Source of the DNA: JAXGZG01 sp050952065
GTDB lineage: Bacteria; Bacillota; Sulfobacillia; Fermentithermobacillales; Fermentithermobacillaceae
Length of the DNA stretch: 64,000 nt
Assembly (NCBI GenBank): GCA_050952065.1
Contig: JBMNKF010000008.1
Location: 62,001-126,000, forward strand
Direction of reading: 5' to 3'
Shown: positions 16,746 to 25,691 of the stretch, piece by piece
Position numbering within the stretch: position 1 is the first letter of the stretch
How the letters are laid out: each line of letters starts with the position of its first letter
Position numbers and translations under genes: made by a program
The notes under the pieces: generated by a model
What the model was told of the DNA's origin: nothing
Databases searched by the model: none
Seen by the model: only the letters and a program-made list of their open reading frames with translations

Positions 16746-17860
16746 TGGCAAACACAGTGGAGGGGCCTCGAAGAAGATCTCGAGAACTCGGGATTGTGGT
16801 CGGGATTCTAGAGCCGGGGAGGTTAAACTCCATCACTGACGTTCCCGGGGTTTCCGTAGGCCACTGCACCTTAGTGGAAGGTGACGGCCGGCTCATACCG
16901 GGAAGCGGCTCGGTCCGGACGGGGGTCACGGCTGTCGTGCCCCATCCCGGTAACCTCTTTAGAGAGAAAGTCCCCGCTGCCATCCACGTTATCAATGGAT
17001 TCGGAAAAGCCACGGGGCTTGCACAAGTGATGGAGTTGGGCAATATCGAGACGCCGATCGTGCTCACCAACACGTTGTCTGTGGGAACGGCTTGGGACGC
17101 CCTGTGTGAGTTCATGCTTCACGAGAATCCAGATATCGGAGTCACCACTGGAACGGTTAATCCGGTCGTAGGCGAGTGCAATGATGGGTATCTCAACGAC
17201 ATAAGAGGACGTCATGTTAAGCACGAACATGTCTTTCAGGCGCTCCGTTCGGCTCGTACAGGATCCGTGGAAGAAGGCAGTATTGGGGCCGGTACAGGCA
17301 TGTCTTGCCTCGGGTTCAAGGGCGGGATAGGGACTGCGTCCAGAAAACTCGCCGGCGAAATCAGCCGTTGTCATTTGGGGGTTTTGGTTCTCTCCAATTT
17401 CGGCAGTCTACAAGATTTGACGGTGCTGGGCGTGCCCGTTGGCCGAGAGTTTGCTGGGAAGCGCCAGGCGGCTCCGACACCCCCAGGTTCTGTGATAGTA
17501 GTGATGGCTACTGACGCCCCGCTTTCTTCCAGGCAGATCCAGCGGGTGGCCAGGCGGTGCCAAGCAGGACTAGCCCGTACGGGCTCAACATTCTCCAACG
17601 GAAGCGGGGATTTCGTCATCGGTTTCTCCACAGAAAACCGCATTGCTCACAGCGGCCCCACTCTTGGCTCCAGTGTATTCCTCCGGGACGACTCTCAAGA
17701 GATGGCCGCCCTCTTCAGAGCGGCAGCCGAAGCTACTGAGGAAGCCGTGTACAATTCGCTGTTTGCGGCCCGCACTATGGTGGGAAGAGATGGGAACATG
17801 CGTCTTGGTCTTTCGGGAGATGAAGTGGTGAGAGTTCTCAGGACGCATGGAATAGTGTAA
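16745..17860 (+). CDS. P1-family (DmpA-type) aminopeptidase
   Basis: 371 aa self-cleaving N-terminal-nucleophile hydrolase. Family motifs: NSITDVPGVSVGHCTL near the N-terminus, GTGMSCLGFKGGIGTASR in the middle, and PPGSVIVVMATDAPL, where Ser249 would be the autocatalytic cleavage residue and new N-terminus of the beta chain. Relatives release D- or beta-amino acids, or N-terminal residues from peptides. ATG at 16742 or 16745, overlapping the preceding stop. Confidence 0.85.
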   Translation: MANTVEGPRRRSRELGIVVGILEPGRLNSITDVPGVSVGHCTLVEGDGRLIPGSGSVRTGVTAVVPHPGNLFREKVPAAIHVINGFGKATGLAQVMELGNIETPIVLTNTLSVGTAWDALCEFMLHENPDIGVTTGTVNPVVGECNDGYLNDIRGRHVKHEHVFQALRSARTGSVEEGSIGAGTGMSCLGFKGGIGTASRKLAGEISRCHLGVLVLSNFGSLQDLTVLGVPVGREFAGKRQAAPTPPGSVIVVMATDAPLSSRQIQRVARRCQAGLARTGSTFSNGSGDFVIGFSTENRIAHSGPTLGSSVFLRDDSQEMAALFRAAAEATEEAVYNSLFAARTMVGRDGNMRLGLSGDEVVRVLRTHGIV

Positions 17861-17951
17861 CAACTCCCTGTGGGCGGGAGGATAAACCTGAAACTCGTCG
17901 AATGTCGTACAGAGTCTTTTGAGGCTAATTAGCCTATTGTGGGGGACAATT

Positions 17952-18623
17952 ATGGCAGAAGGATCGGGACGGGATGCTGGCAATGTGGGCCCAAGAGTAA
18001 AGAGACCCTCTTACCTGGGGGGACCTAGACCCTCGGGAACTGAGCCCCACCTTCCTGAGAAAGGGGAGAACGGAGTCACCACCCCGGAGGAATCTCCTGA
18101 AACGCCTAAGGAAGATGTGGAGTTGTACTCATGGCGCATATGGTTGCTTCCCAGGCGTCCTCTGATCTCAGTAGTAGTCATATCGGTCATGGTCCTGTGC
18201 TTGGTGTTCGCCTACTGGGCGTTTCCTCATGTCGTATTCGTGGTGGCTGTGACCATAATCTTGCTGAACCGCTTGGCAGCGTATCTTTTCCCCGTTACCT
18301 ACACATTGACCGAGGAAACGGTGGGTTACCGGACGATACTTGCCAAAGACGTAAGAGATTGGGGCCGGTTTTTCACCTATCATGAGTTTCCCGACGGAGT
18401 CCTTCTTGCCCACGATGTCCGTAGCATTCGCGGCCGTCTACGTGAGGGACTCTTTCTCTACTATAATCAGGACGGTTCGAATAAAGATCAAGTCTTGAAG
18501 GTGGTTCAAGCCAAGCTAAGCCCCCCTGCGGAAGCCCGTAAGAGAAAAGACGATGAAGGTTCATACAAGGGTGGCTTGAGATCTGCTTTGCGTCGCATCA
18601 GGGATTTTCGAAAGAGAACCTGA
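17952..18623 (+). CDS. membrane protein with two predicted helices
   Basis: About 223 aa, family not recognised. It has a hydrophilic proline-rich N-terminus (first 60 residues), two adjacent membrane helices (ISVVVISVMVLCLVFAYWAF, then VVFVVAVTIILL), then a cytoplasmic domain (YTLTEETVGYRTIL, VLLAHDVRSIRG) resembling the bacterial PH domains found in two-helix membrane proteins. The C-terminus is strongly basic. ATG at 17952 behind GGGGG. An upstream ATG at 17919 is in frame but lacks a ribosome binding site. Confidence 0.6.
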   Translation: MAEGSGRDAGNVGPRVKRPSYLGGPRPSGTEPHLPEKGENGVTTPEESPETPKEDVELYSWRIWLLPRRPLISVVVISVMVLCLVFAYWAFPHVVFVVAVTIILLNRLAAYLFPVTYTLTEETVGYRTILAKDVRDWGRFFTYHEFPDGVLLAHDVRSIRGRLREGLFLYYNQDGSNKDQVLKVVQAKLSPPAEARKRKDDEGSYKGGLRSALRRIRDFRKRT

Positions 18624-18764
18624 CCTTGGATTAGATTCTTAAGAAAGGCGATGATTCCCGGGTTTGAAGTGAGAGTAATTGGATCGCTCATGGTGAGATC
18701 CATTGTTGTAGAATAATCAAGATAATTGTCACACTGCAATCTAGCAGAAGAGGAGGTGCAGTTC

Positions 18765-19166
18765 TTGAAACTCCCGGAACCCATTGATGCGAAAAGGCGC
18801 GACGAGATCATCGAGGCAATCGCAAAGAAGGTTCAGCAGTATGGGATGCTGGTCCCTGCGATCTTCTTTCTGGAAATGAACAAACCTCTCAGCTATATTG
18901 GCGGGCAGGCCATGCACTTTTTTTCGCCCATCGCCAGCGTGGTCTTTCAGACCTTCGAAGATTACGCGTACTTTTTCGATGACCGACAAAACGTTGAGCT
19001 CTTGATACAGCGGTTGGAAGCCCTTTCGCTGGAAGAAGAAGAGGCCAACCGTAGGGCCAAGAAGGAGCAGAAGGCGAGGAAAGGCAGTCTGCTCGACGAG
19101 GCGGTCCAGATGGAAGAAGGACCAAAAAACTCCGATCGTGATGGAAGAGATCTGCGTCCTCAATAG
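18765..19166 (+). CDS. small conserved protein upstream of a GlmL-like gene
   Basis: 133 aa, function unknown. The first 80 residues are hydrophobic-patterned and look like a folded domain (AIFFLEMNKPLSYIGGQ, then HFFSPIASVVFQTFEDYAYF). The last 50 are highly charged, probably a helical or disordered tail. TTG at 18765 lies 7 nt after AGGAGGTG, which decides the start. It is 74 bases from the GlmL-like gene on the same strand, so it probably belongs to that transcript. Confidence 0.6.
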   Translation: MKLPEPIDAKRRDEIIEAIAKKVQQYGMLVPAIFFLEMNKPLSYIGGQAMHFFSPIASVVFQTFEDYAYFFDDRQNVELLIQRLEALSLEEEEANRRAKKEQKARKGSLLDEAVQMEEGPKNSDRDGRDLRPQ

Positions 19167-19240
19167 AGGGTTTCCGCCACCCAACATCGTATTGTTCATA
19201 TTATTGGACTGTTTCTCGTAGTGAGGGAGGGGAAGAATTA

Positions 19241-21106
19241 GTGCCTGAAGAGAAAGTACCGATCAAGATTGACCAGGAGATAACCTCAGTCCTGGCCACT
19301 GACTGCGGTTCCACCACAACTAAAGCCATTCTTGTGGAGAAAGTCGGCGACGAGTATCGCCTGATCGTAAGAGGAGAGGCGCCCACAACAGTGGAGGCAC
19401 CTTTTGAAGACGTCACCGCAGGAGCAAGGAACGCTATACGTGAGGTGGAAGAGCTTACCGGAAAAACGTTTCTTGACGAAAAAGGAGTCATAACCCCAAG
19501 GCGGCCGGATGGGACCGGAGTAGATATCTACATGTCCACTTCTTCCGCAGGTGGAGGACTCCAGATGATGGTCGCAGGTGTGGTTAAGACCATGACTGCG
19601 GAGTCCGCAGCGAGAGCTGCTCTTGGTGCCGGTGCTATCGTTATGGACGTTGTCTCGGTCGATGATGGCAGAAGGCCGCACGAGAAAATTCAAAGGATCC
19701 GTCACCTTCGCCCCGACATGATCCTCTTGTCAGGAGGAATCGACGGTGGCACTATCACTCACGTGGTGGAGATCGCCGAGCTAATCTCTGCCGCTGAGCC
19801 CAAACCAAGGTTGGGAATTGGCTACAATCTTCCAGTAATTTACGCCGGGAATAAAGACGCAAGGCCACATATTAAGGAGAGTCTGGGCGACAAGGTTGAC
19901 CTTCGCATTGTCAATAACCTTCGGCCCGTTCTCGAGAGAGAGGAGTTGGGGCCCGCCCGCGAAGAGATTCACAATTTGTTCATGGAGCACGTTATGGCTC
20001 AGGCCCCGGGCTACAACAAGCTCATGGCCTGGACTCCAATTCCTATCATGCCTACTCCCGGCGCCGTGGGATACTGCATGCAGACGGCATCCAAGGAGTA
20101 CGACATGAGCGTTATCGGGGTAGACATAGGTGGGGCCACTACCGACGTGTTCTCCGTTTTCGGAGAGTATTTCAACAGAACGGTTTCGGCCAACCTAGGG
20201 ATGAGCTACTCCATCTGTAACGTTCTGCTCGAGGCCGGTGTGGCCAACATCATCCGCTGGGTTCCTTTTGCCATCGATGAGGGCGATCTTAGGAACAGGA
20301 TCAGGAACAAGATGATTCGGCCCACTACCATTCCTCAGTCTCTCGACGAACTCGTGATTGAACAGGCGATTTCCCGTGAGGCATTGAGGCTTGCTTTCCA
20401 GCACCACAAGAGCCTTGCTGTGGGGCTTCGCGGTGTTCACAGAGAGAGGACCATCGGTGACACTTTCGAGCAGTCGGGAAGCGGCGAATCCTATATAGAT
20501 ATGATGGACCTTGGAATGCTCATCGGGTCCGGCGGCGTTCTTTCCCACGCCCCGCGGAGGGTCCAGTCAGCGCTCATGATGCTTGATGCGTTCCAACCGG
20601 AAGGCGTTACCATGCTGGCCGTTGACTCCATCTTCATGATGCCGCAGTTGGGTATCTTGGCGTCCATCCATCCCAAGGCTTCCATGCAAGTGTTTGACCG
20701 CGACTGCCTGATCAGGCTCGGTCATGCCATAGCGCCGGCGGGACCCAGCGGTACTGTAAAGCCCGGCGATCCTTGCCTTAAGGTTACTTTGGAGCATCAA
20801 GGCGAGACAACCACAGTGGAAGTTCCCTATGGTTCCATGAAACTTGTGCCCATTCCCGATGGAGAGACCGCCAAGGCGACTATCCAGCCCACCAGACAGT
20901 TCGACATGGGTAAAGGCCACGGACACACTCTCGAAACGACGATCAGAGGGGGAGTCGTTGGCGTCATCATCGACTGCCGCGGCCGTCCGTTCACTCCTCC
21001 TGAAGATCCAGCACAAAGGACAGCCATGCTCTTGAATTGGTTTGAGGAGCTTGACGTGTATCCTCGAGAAGCCTTGGCTAGGTACGCTCAGAAGGAGGGA
21101 AGGTAG
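19241..21106 (+). CDS. GlmL/MutL-family ASKHA ATPase
   Basis: 621 aa. Two phosphate-binding motifs of the actin/Hsp70/sugar-kinase fold are clear: TDCGSTTTKAIL (about 20-31) and GVDIGGATTDVFS (about 292-304). This matches the glutamate mutase L family, proposed chaperone-like reactivases for adenosylcobalamin mutases. A C-terminal extension of about 110 residues (after APAGPSGTVKPGD) is beta-rich. GTG start with GGGAGGGG upstream. No glutamate mutase E/S genes are adjacent; instead it is followed two bases later by the barrel-sandwich protein. The nearest cobalamin protein is at 9461-11275. Confidence 0.75.
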   Translation: MPEEKVPIKIDQEITSVLATDCGSTTTKAILVEKVGDEYRLIVRGEAPTTVEAPFEDVTAGARNAIREVEELTGKTFLDEKGVITPRRPDGTGVDIYMSTSSAGGGLQMMVAGVVKTMTAESAARAALGAGAIVMDVVSVDDGRRPHEKIQRIRHLRPDMILLSGGIDGGTITHVVEIAELISAAEPKPRLGIGYNLPVIYAGNKDARPHIKESLGDKVDLRIVNNLRPVLEREELGPAREEIHNLFMEHVMAQAPGYNKLMAWTPIPIMPTPGAVGYCMQTASKEYDMSVIGVDIGGATTDVFSVFGEYFNRTVSANLGMSYSICNVLLEAGVANIIRWVPFAIDEGDLRNRIRNKMIRPTTIPQSLDELVIEQAISREALRLAFQHHKSLAVGLRGVHRERTIGDTFEQSGSGESYIDMMDLGMLIGSGGVLSHAPRRVQSALMMLDAFQPEGVTMLAVDSIFMMPQLGILASIHPKASMQVFDRDCLIRLGHAIAPAGPSGTVKPGDPCLKVTLEHQGETTTVEVPYGSMKLVPIPDGETAKATIQPTRQFDMGKGHGHTLETTIRGGVVGVIIDCRGRPFTPPEDPAQRTAMLLNWFEELDVYPREALARYAQKEGR

Positions 21107-21108
21107 AA

Positions 21109-22230
21109 ATGGCACACGCATACACGCCCGGACTCAAAGTCACCGAGAAGGCCATCATTCGCAAGACTCGCCGTCTTCCTCTTCTGGGCGAGGTACTTGT
21201 GGAAAAAGGACAGGCAGTGTCTCCCGAAACAGTGGTGGCAAGGACCAACATCCCTGGCAACCCTCAGACCGTAAACATAGCTAACATTCTGGGTGTTGAG
21301 CCAGAAGATATCGTAGATTTCATGAAGAAGAAAGACGGGGATCCAGTCAAGAAAGATGAGGTCCTGGCCTTTTATAGCTCCTTCTTCGGCCTCTTCAAAC
21401 ACGAAGTGAAATCGCCTGTGGACGGAGTTATAGAGATGGTTTCCTCCGTCACAGGTCAGGTTACATTGAGAGAGCCTCCCATCCCTGTGGCCATTGATGC
21501 ATACATCGACGGAGTCGTTGAGGAGATCCTTCCCAGGGAAGGTGTCGTAGTCGAGACCGAGGGAGCTTTCGTCCAGGGCATCTTTGGAGTCGGAGGTGAG
21601 ACTCAGGGAATCGTCCGGGTAGCCGTGAATGATCCTGACGACATCTTGGACGAAGGGTGTATCAGCAAAGACGATGCTGACAAGATTCTAGTCGGGGGCT
21701 CTTTGGTGACCGCTGGTGCTCTTAAGAAAGCGGGAGACGTTGGGGCCAAAGGCGTTGTCGTCGGCGGGATCATTGATACTGACCTCATTGCTTACGTCGG
21801 AAGCGATATTGGGGTCGCCATCACGGGCCATGAAGATGTTCCCGTTACTGTCATCATCACCGAAGGCTTTGGCCGTATGAGAATGGCCGACAAGACATAC
21901 AACCTGTTTAAGCGAGTTTCGGGGTTCAAGGCTTCCATTAACGGGGCTACCCAGATCAGGGCGGGCGTCATGCGTCCCGAGATTATCGTTCCCGGATATC
22001 AGCCCCAGGGGATGGCCGAGGAACAGGACCTGTCTCAAGGCCTCGTTCCGGGGACTCCTTTGCGGATCATCCGCGATCCCTATTTCGGACAATTGGCGGA
22101 AGTTGTGGATCTACCGCCCGAGCTGCAAGTCATTGAGACGGAAGCGAAAGTGCGCATTCTCCGAGCCAGACTTCACGATGGTACTGTCGTGACGGTGCCA
22201 AGGGCTAACGTAGAGATTATCGAGGCCTAG
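21109..22230 (+). CDS. barrel-sandwich protein partner of the GlmL-like ATPase
   Basis: 373 aa, soluble, no named function. The N-terminal 150 residues carry repeated biotinyl/lipoyl-like half-motifs (LGEVLVEKGQAVS, KKDGDPVKKDEVLA, VKSPVDGVIEMV) without the modified lysine context, as in barrel-sandwich hybrid folds of RnfC type. The centre is glycine-rich (GGSLVTAGALKKAGDVGAKGVVVGG). The C-terminal 50 residues (RLHDGTVVTVPRANVEIIEA) resemble a KOW-like barrel. ATG behind AGGAGGGAAGG, two bases after the GlmL-like stop. A tight two-gene module is certain; its substrate is unknown. Confidence 0.6.
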   Translation: MAHAYTPGLKVTEKAIIRKTRRLPLLGEVLVEKGQAVSPETVVARTNIPGNPQTVNIANILGVEPEDIVDFMKKKDGDPVKKDEVLAFYSSFFGLFKHEVKSPVDGVIEMVSSVTGQVTLREPPIPVAIDAYIDGVVEEILPREGVVVETEGAFVQGIFGVGGETQGIVRVAVNDPDDILDEGCISKDDADKILVGGSLVTAGALKKAGDVGAKGVVVGGIIDTDLIAYVGSDIGVAITGHEDVPVTVIITEGFGRMRMADKTYNLFKRVSGFKASINGATQIRAGVMRPEIIVPGYQPQGMAEEQDLSQGLVPGTPLRIIRDPYFGQLAEVVDLPPELQVIETEAKVRILRARLHDGTVVTVPRANVEIIEA

Positions 22231-22277
22231 ACCGCCAAATAGAGGCCAGCGCGCCTCTTAACTTGTGTGTTTATGGG

Positions 22278-22305
22278 GAGGGGGAAACCTCTCCCTCTTG
22301 TTTTT
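22278..22305 (+). terminator. intrinsic terminator after the GlmL-like module
   Basis: Stem GAGGGGG (22278-22284) / CTCCCTC (22291-22297) with one G-T pair, loop AAACCT, then TTGTTTTT. It ends the 18.7-22.2 kb transcript. Confidence 0.7.
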
Positions 22306-22385
22306 CCTTTGGAGGGATAGAAACCTAAAATAGAGAACAATGGTACAGACGACGCCAGAAAAGAAAGGAGTCGTGATTTGAACCT

Positions 22386-23336
22386 ATGGATAGAGACCTC
22401 TTAACCGAATTCATGAATGAGGGAGTTATCCCTCTACGGGCCAAGTTCGACGACTTCCTTTCAGTACGTTTGGGCGTCCGGCGTGCATCCCAGATAGTAG
22501 TGCCCGCGGAGTTGCCCGACGCTCAGGTGCTTGGAAGCACAATCGACGACAGGTTTCGGCAGAAGATGGAGGGTAGGAGACTTCCCGGAGAGTCGCTCTC
22601 TGAGTTCTTTAAAGGTAAGATGGGGAAATACTGGCGCAAGTCTCAGATGGCAGAAGTCCGGTATAGAATGGATACCCTCAGAGACATCTATGCTGACGTT
22701 GTGGGCAAGGCTCATTCCTACAATACCTTCATAAGGTGGATAGACAAGCTTGGCTTAGGGCGAAAAGAGCTGGAGTCCCGACCCACCATCAGGGAGATCT
22801 ACCTCTTTACTGACGATGTTGTGGCCAAAGAGTTGGATGAACTCCAAGACATGCGGAAGGACATACGGTACCAGACGCTTCGAAGACCGGACCGCGGCGC
22901 AAGCCCTCATTTGAGGGTGTTCCCCGAGGAAGGGAGCGCTCCGTACTTAAAGAGGCTTGGCGCCATTCTGGGGTTCCCCGCGTGTTGTATAGACCGTTAT
23001 GTTTTCGACCGCCAAAGCGGCGTACTCTCTCCCGAAACCAGGGCTGCCAACCAGCTGATACACCTGGAGGCACCCGAGGAGCCGAATCCGTTCTCTTACT
23101 TTACTAAGGACTTTTTCCCCTGTCAGGCAGACTGCGAAGAAGCCGCGGCTTTAGGGCAGGCCATGTATGAGAGGCTTTTGGATATAGATCCGGCGGTGGC
23201 CGACAAGTACAAGAGCCACCTCAATGATAATGTGGCCTTGATAAGACAATACCCCGAGATAATCAGGAACAAAGCTGAGGCGCTTGAGAAGATAGCGGGC
23301 AGAGGAGACAAGACCGGCCATGATGATCAAGAGTAG
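22386..23336 (+). CDS. DUF483-like protein
   Basis: 316 aa soluble protein. The C-terminal half has the cysteine-bearing segments LGFPACCIDRY and FFPCQADCEEA, which I associate with DUF483 and which could bind a metal or cluster. The N-terminal 180 residues are charged and helical. ATG at 22386, but the AAAGGAG upstream is about 15 nt away, so the exact start is uncertain. It overlaps the uracil-DNA glycosylase gene by 17 bases. Function unknown. Confidence 0.55.
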   Translation: MDRDLLTEFMNEGVIPLRAKFDDFLSVRLGVRRASQIVVPAELPDAQVLGSTIDDRFRQKMEGRRLPGESLSEFFKGKMGKYWRKSQMAEVRYRMDTLRDIYADVVGKAHSYNTFIRWIDKLGLGRKELESRPTIREIYLFTDDVVAKELDELQDMRKDIRYQTLRRPDRGASPHLRVFPEEGSAPYLKRLGAILGFPACCIDRYVFDRQSGVLSPETRAANQLIHLEAPEEPNPFSYFTKDFFPCQADCEEAAALGQAMYERLLDIDPAVADKYKSHLNDNVALIRQYPEIIRNKAEALEKIAGRGDKTGHDDQE

Positions 23337-23973
23337 CGGCCAAGCTCACCAGATGTCGCTGTTTGATTGGATCGATGCTCCAAAGATGATGCCGGCAAGG
23401 GAGGACTCCTGGGAAGGTATCAACGATCTGGATACTCTGCGGTCTTGCGTCCTAGAGTGCACAGCCTGCGAGTTGCGCCGAGGTGCCAAGGGCGTTGTTT
23501 TCGGAGAGGGAAATCCGGCCGCCAGAATCCTTCTTGTTGGAGAAGGACCCGGACGCGATGAGGATTTGACCGGAAGGCCTTTTGTTGGCCGTGCTGGGCA
23601 GCTTCTGGATTCGTTGTTAAAAAGTGTGGGGCTAACTAGGAAAGATGTGTTCATTGCCAACATAGTCAAGTGCCGTCCGCCGGGAAATCGTCTTCCGTTT
23701 CCCGCAGAAGTGGAAAAGTGTCTGCCGCATCTTAGGGCTCAGATTCGAATCCTGAAGCCCAGGATAGTGGTCCTATTGGGTGCGCTTGCCAGTCAGACCT
23801 TGCTTGATCCCTCAATACGGGTCACTCGAGATAGAGGCAAGTGGTTTGAGAGGGAGGGCGTAAGCTACCTGGTCACTTTTCATCCGGCGGCGGTACTGCG
23901 AGATGAATTCCACAAGAAACAAGTTGTCTTGGAGGATTTCCGAAGTCTCCAGTGTAGGTGGTTTAGGGCTTGA
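23320..23973 (+). CDS. uracil-DNA glycosylase, family 4 type
   Basis: 217 aa. Removes uracil from DNA in base-excision repair. Family 4 features: an iron-sulfur cysteine pair (CTACELRRGA), the catalytic loop GEGPGRDED, the second pair near NIVKCRPPGN, and the TFHPAAVLR motif carrying the C-terminal His. The first 35 residues before the cysteines include a QMSLFDW tail-like peptide. ATG at 23320 or 23323. It shares four bases with tsaE. Confidence 0.88.
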   Translation: MMIKSSGQAHQMSLFDWIDAPKMMPAREDSWEGINDLDTLRSCVLECTACELRRGAKGVVFGEGNPAARILLVGEGPGRDEDLTGRPFVGRAGQLLDSLLKSVGLTRKDVFIANIVKCRPPGNRLPFPAEVEKCLPHLRAQIRILKPRIVVLLGALASQTLLDPSIRVTRDRGKWFEREGVSYLVTFHPAAVLRDEFHKKQVVLEDFRSLQCRWFRA

Positions 23974-24455
23974 CAGAGGATACAGTCGTGGTTGTCACCA
24001 GTCACTCTCCCCAAGAGACCAGGCGATTGGGAAGAGCTGTAGGAGATATGATGTCGGGCGGAGAAGTTGTGTGGGTCGAGGGCCCTTTGGGAGCGGGCAA
24101 GACCGTTTTTGTTCAGGGCCTAGCTTCCGGTCTCGGCATTGCGGGGCCTGTTCAAAGCCCAAGTTTCGTACTGGAGAGACACCACTATGGAAGGTTGCAT
24201 CTGCGGCACTTGGACCTCTATCGTCTAACAGCGGAGGAAGCCTTGGAGGCGGGCCTCCTATTCGATGACGACCAGGAGGATACTGTCACGGTAATAGAAT
24301 GGGCTGACAGGGCCATGGGACATCTAACCCCGACTATGACGGTCAAGATCGAGTTCTCCCCGTCAGGACCGGAAGACCGCATAGTATCGTTGAATTCGTC
24401 TCTTGAACATTGGAGAAAGAAGGTTCGAGATGCCGCCTCTCGTTCTAGCCATTGA
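23970..24455 (+). CDS. tsaE: tRNA threonylcarbamoyladenosine biosynthesis ATPase
   Basis: 161 aa. Energises the TsaB-TsaD-TsaE complex that makes t6A at tRNA position 37. Walker A is GPLGAGKT, and HLDLYRL and VIEWADR are the other family motifs. TTG start overlapping the glycosylase stop, with AGGTGG upstream. It overlaps tsaB by 26 bases. Confidence 0.92.
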   Translation: MTEDTVVVVTSHSPQETRRLGRAVGDMMSGGEVVWVEGPLGAGKTVFVQGLASGLGIAGPVQSPSFVLERHHYGRLHLRHLDLYRLTAEEALEAGLLFDDDQEDTVTVIEWADRAMGHLTPTMTVKIEFSPSGPEDRIVSLNSSLEHWRKKVRDAASRSSH

Positions 24456-25188
24456 AGCCAGCACGGCGCTCTTGGGTGTGGCCTTGGTATCCCGGGAGAG
24501 GGTCTTGTGTGAGGTGTCGTTGGAAAAGCCCAGAGCCCATTCATCCTATTTGTTGCCCATCTGCATGGATGTCATGGACAAAGTCGGAGTCACCAAGGAC
24601 GACATCTCATGCATAGCGACCTCCGGGGGCCCTGGTTCTTTCACGGGGCTACGGATAGGGGCAGCCACCGCACAGGGTCTAGGCTATTCTTGGGATAAAC
24701 CCGTGGTAATGGTACCAGCATTTCAGGTGTATCTCTATGGGGCACATTTATTGCCAAACGTCGCCGTGGCTTCGGGCAAGGCCAGCGCTCAAGCGGTTTC
24801 CGGGTTTTACGTAAGAGCATCCGAAGGGCCTTTAGAGGATCAGTGGCCAACGTGGGGATTTCGAGAGGCCGTTCCTGTGCGTCCTCGAGACGTGAGGCAG
24901 TTTCTTGAACTTTTGAAGGAGACGGGCGAGAATCCCGTGTATGTTACAGGAGATGGATCTTCTACTCTAATGCAGTGCCCGGAAAGAGAGGGTCTGACGC
25001 TCCGCTTGTTGGATCCCTACTGGGGGTTACCCAGGCCTGGCGTTCTCGGGCTCATCGGCGCCAGGATGTTTGAAGCCGGACTATCGGTGACGCCCCAAAG
25101 AGCTTTACCCGACTATATGAGATTATCGCAAGCAGAAGTTCGAAGAGCGGAGAATACCGGCCTCCCTAAACGCCTAGACAGCAGGTGA
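24430..25188 (+). CDS. tsaB: tRNA threonylcarbamoyladenosine biosynthesis scaffold protein
   Basis: 252 aa ASKHA-fold partner of TsaD in t6A synthesis. The N-terminus LAIEASTALLGVALV and the motif GGPGSFTGLRIG are diagnostic. The ATG at 24430 lies inside the end of tsaE and is preceded by AAGAAGG. Its stop overlaps the rimI start (GTGA). Confidence 0.92.
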   Translation: MPPLVLAIEASTALLGVALVSRERVLCEVSLEKPRAHSSYLLPICMDVMDKVGVTKDDISCIATSGGPGSFTGLRIGAATAQGLGYSWDKPVVMVPAFQVYLYGAHLLPNVAVASGKASAQAVSGFYVRASEGPLEDQWPTWGFREAVPVRPRDVRQFLELLKETGENPVYVTGDGSSTLMQCPEREGLTLRLLDPYWGLPRPGVLGLIGARMFEAGLSVTPQRALPDYMRLSQAEVRRAENTGLPKRLDSR

Positions 25189-25691
25189 GGAACTTGGAGA
25201 TTCTGGACGTGGTCTTAGAGAGGATGCAGTTGAAGCATCTTGATCGGGTTATGGAAATAGAGGCTCTCGCGTATCAGACTCCATGGTCAAGGAGAGCGTT
25301 CCAGTCAGAGATCACCGAGAATTCCTACGCCCACTATTTCGTCGTTCGTTTCAAAGGCGAAATAGTGGGGTACGTTGGCATGTGGGTCATCTTGGAAGAA
25401 GCGCACATCACCAATATTGCAATTCACCCAGATTACCGTCGGCGAGGTATAGCCCGTTTTGTCTTGGAGTCTATGTTCGAAAAGGCCAAGGAGTTGGGTT
25501 CCACCAAGATGACTCTTGAGGTGAGGGTCTCCAACGAAGGGGCAATACGCCTTTACCGGAGTCTCGGATTCGTAGACAGGGGGATCCGAAAAGGCTACTA
25601 CACCGACACCCATGAGGATGCCATTATCATGTGGAAAGACGACCTTGGCCCAATGAAGCCCAGAGACCAGCAGGTTAAGTGGATGGTCTAG
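25185..25691 (+). CDS. rimI: ribosomal-protein-alanine N-acetyltransferase
   Basis: 168 aa GNAT enzyme acetylating ribosomal protein S18 at its N-terminus. The acetyl-CoA loop is RRRGIARF, and VSNEGAIRLYRSLGFVDRG with KGYY is typical of RimI. GTG start overlapping tsaB. The 3' end overlaps the convergent pyrF by 17 bases. Confidence 0.9.
   Translation: MRNLEILDVVLERMQLKHLDRVMEIEALAYQTPWSRRAFQSEITENSYAHYFVVRFKGEIVGYVGMWVILEEAHITNIAIHPDYRRRGIARFVLESMFEKAKELGSTKMTLEVRVSNEGAIRLYRSLGFVDRGIRKGYYTDTHEDAIIMWKDDLGPMKPRDQQVKWMV

Noticed and set aside
17864..17882. CTCCC/GGGAG hairpin after the P1 peptidase gene
   Set aside because: Only five pairs and no T run; likely chance in G-rich DNA.
18680..18702. 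Imperfect hairpin (TGGATC/GATCCA plus TCA/TGA) between the membrane protein and the GlmL module
   Set aside because: Short stem with a two-base bulge and no T run; not enough to call a terminator or operator.
23741..23760. GATTCGAATC resembling a tRNA T-arm
   Set aside because: It lies inside the conserved uracil-DNA glycosylase coding region, with no acceptor or anticodon arms around it.
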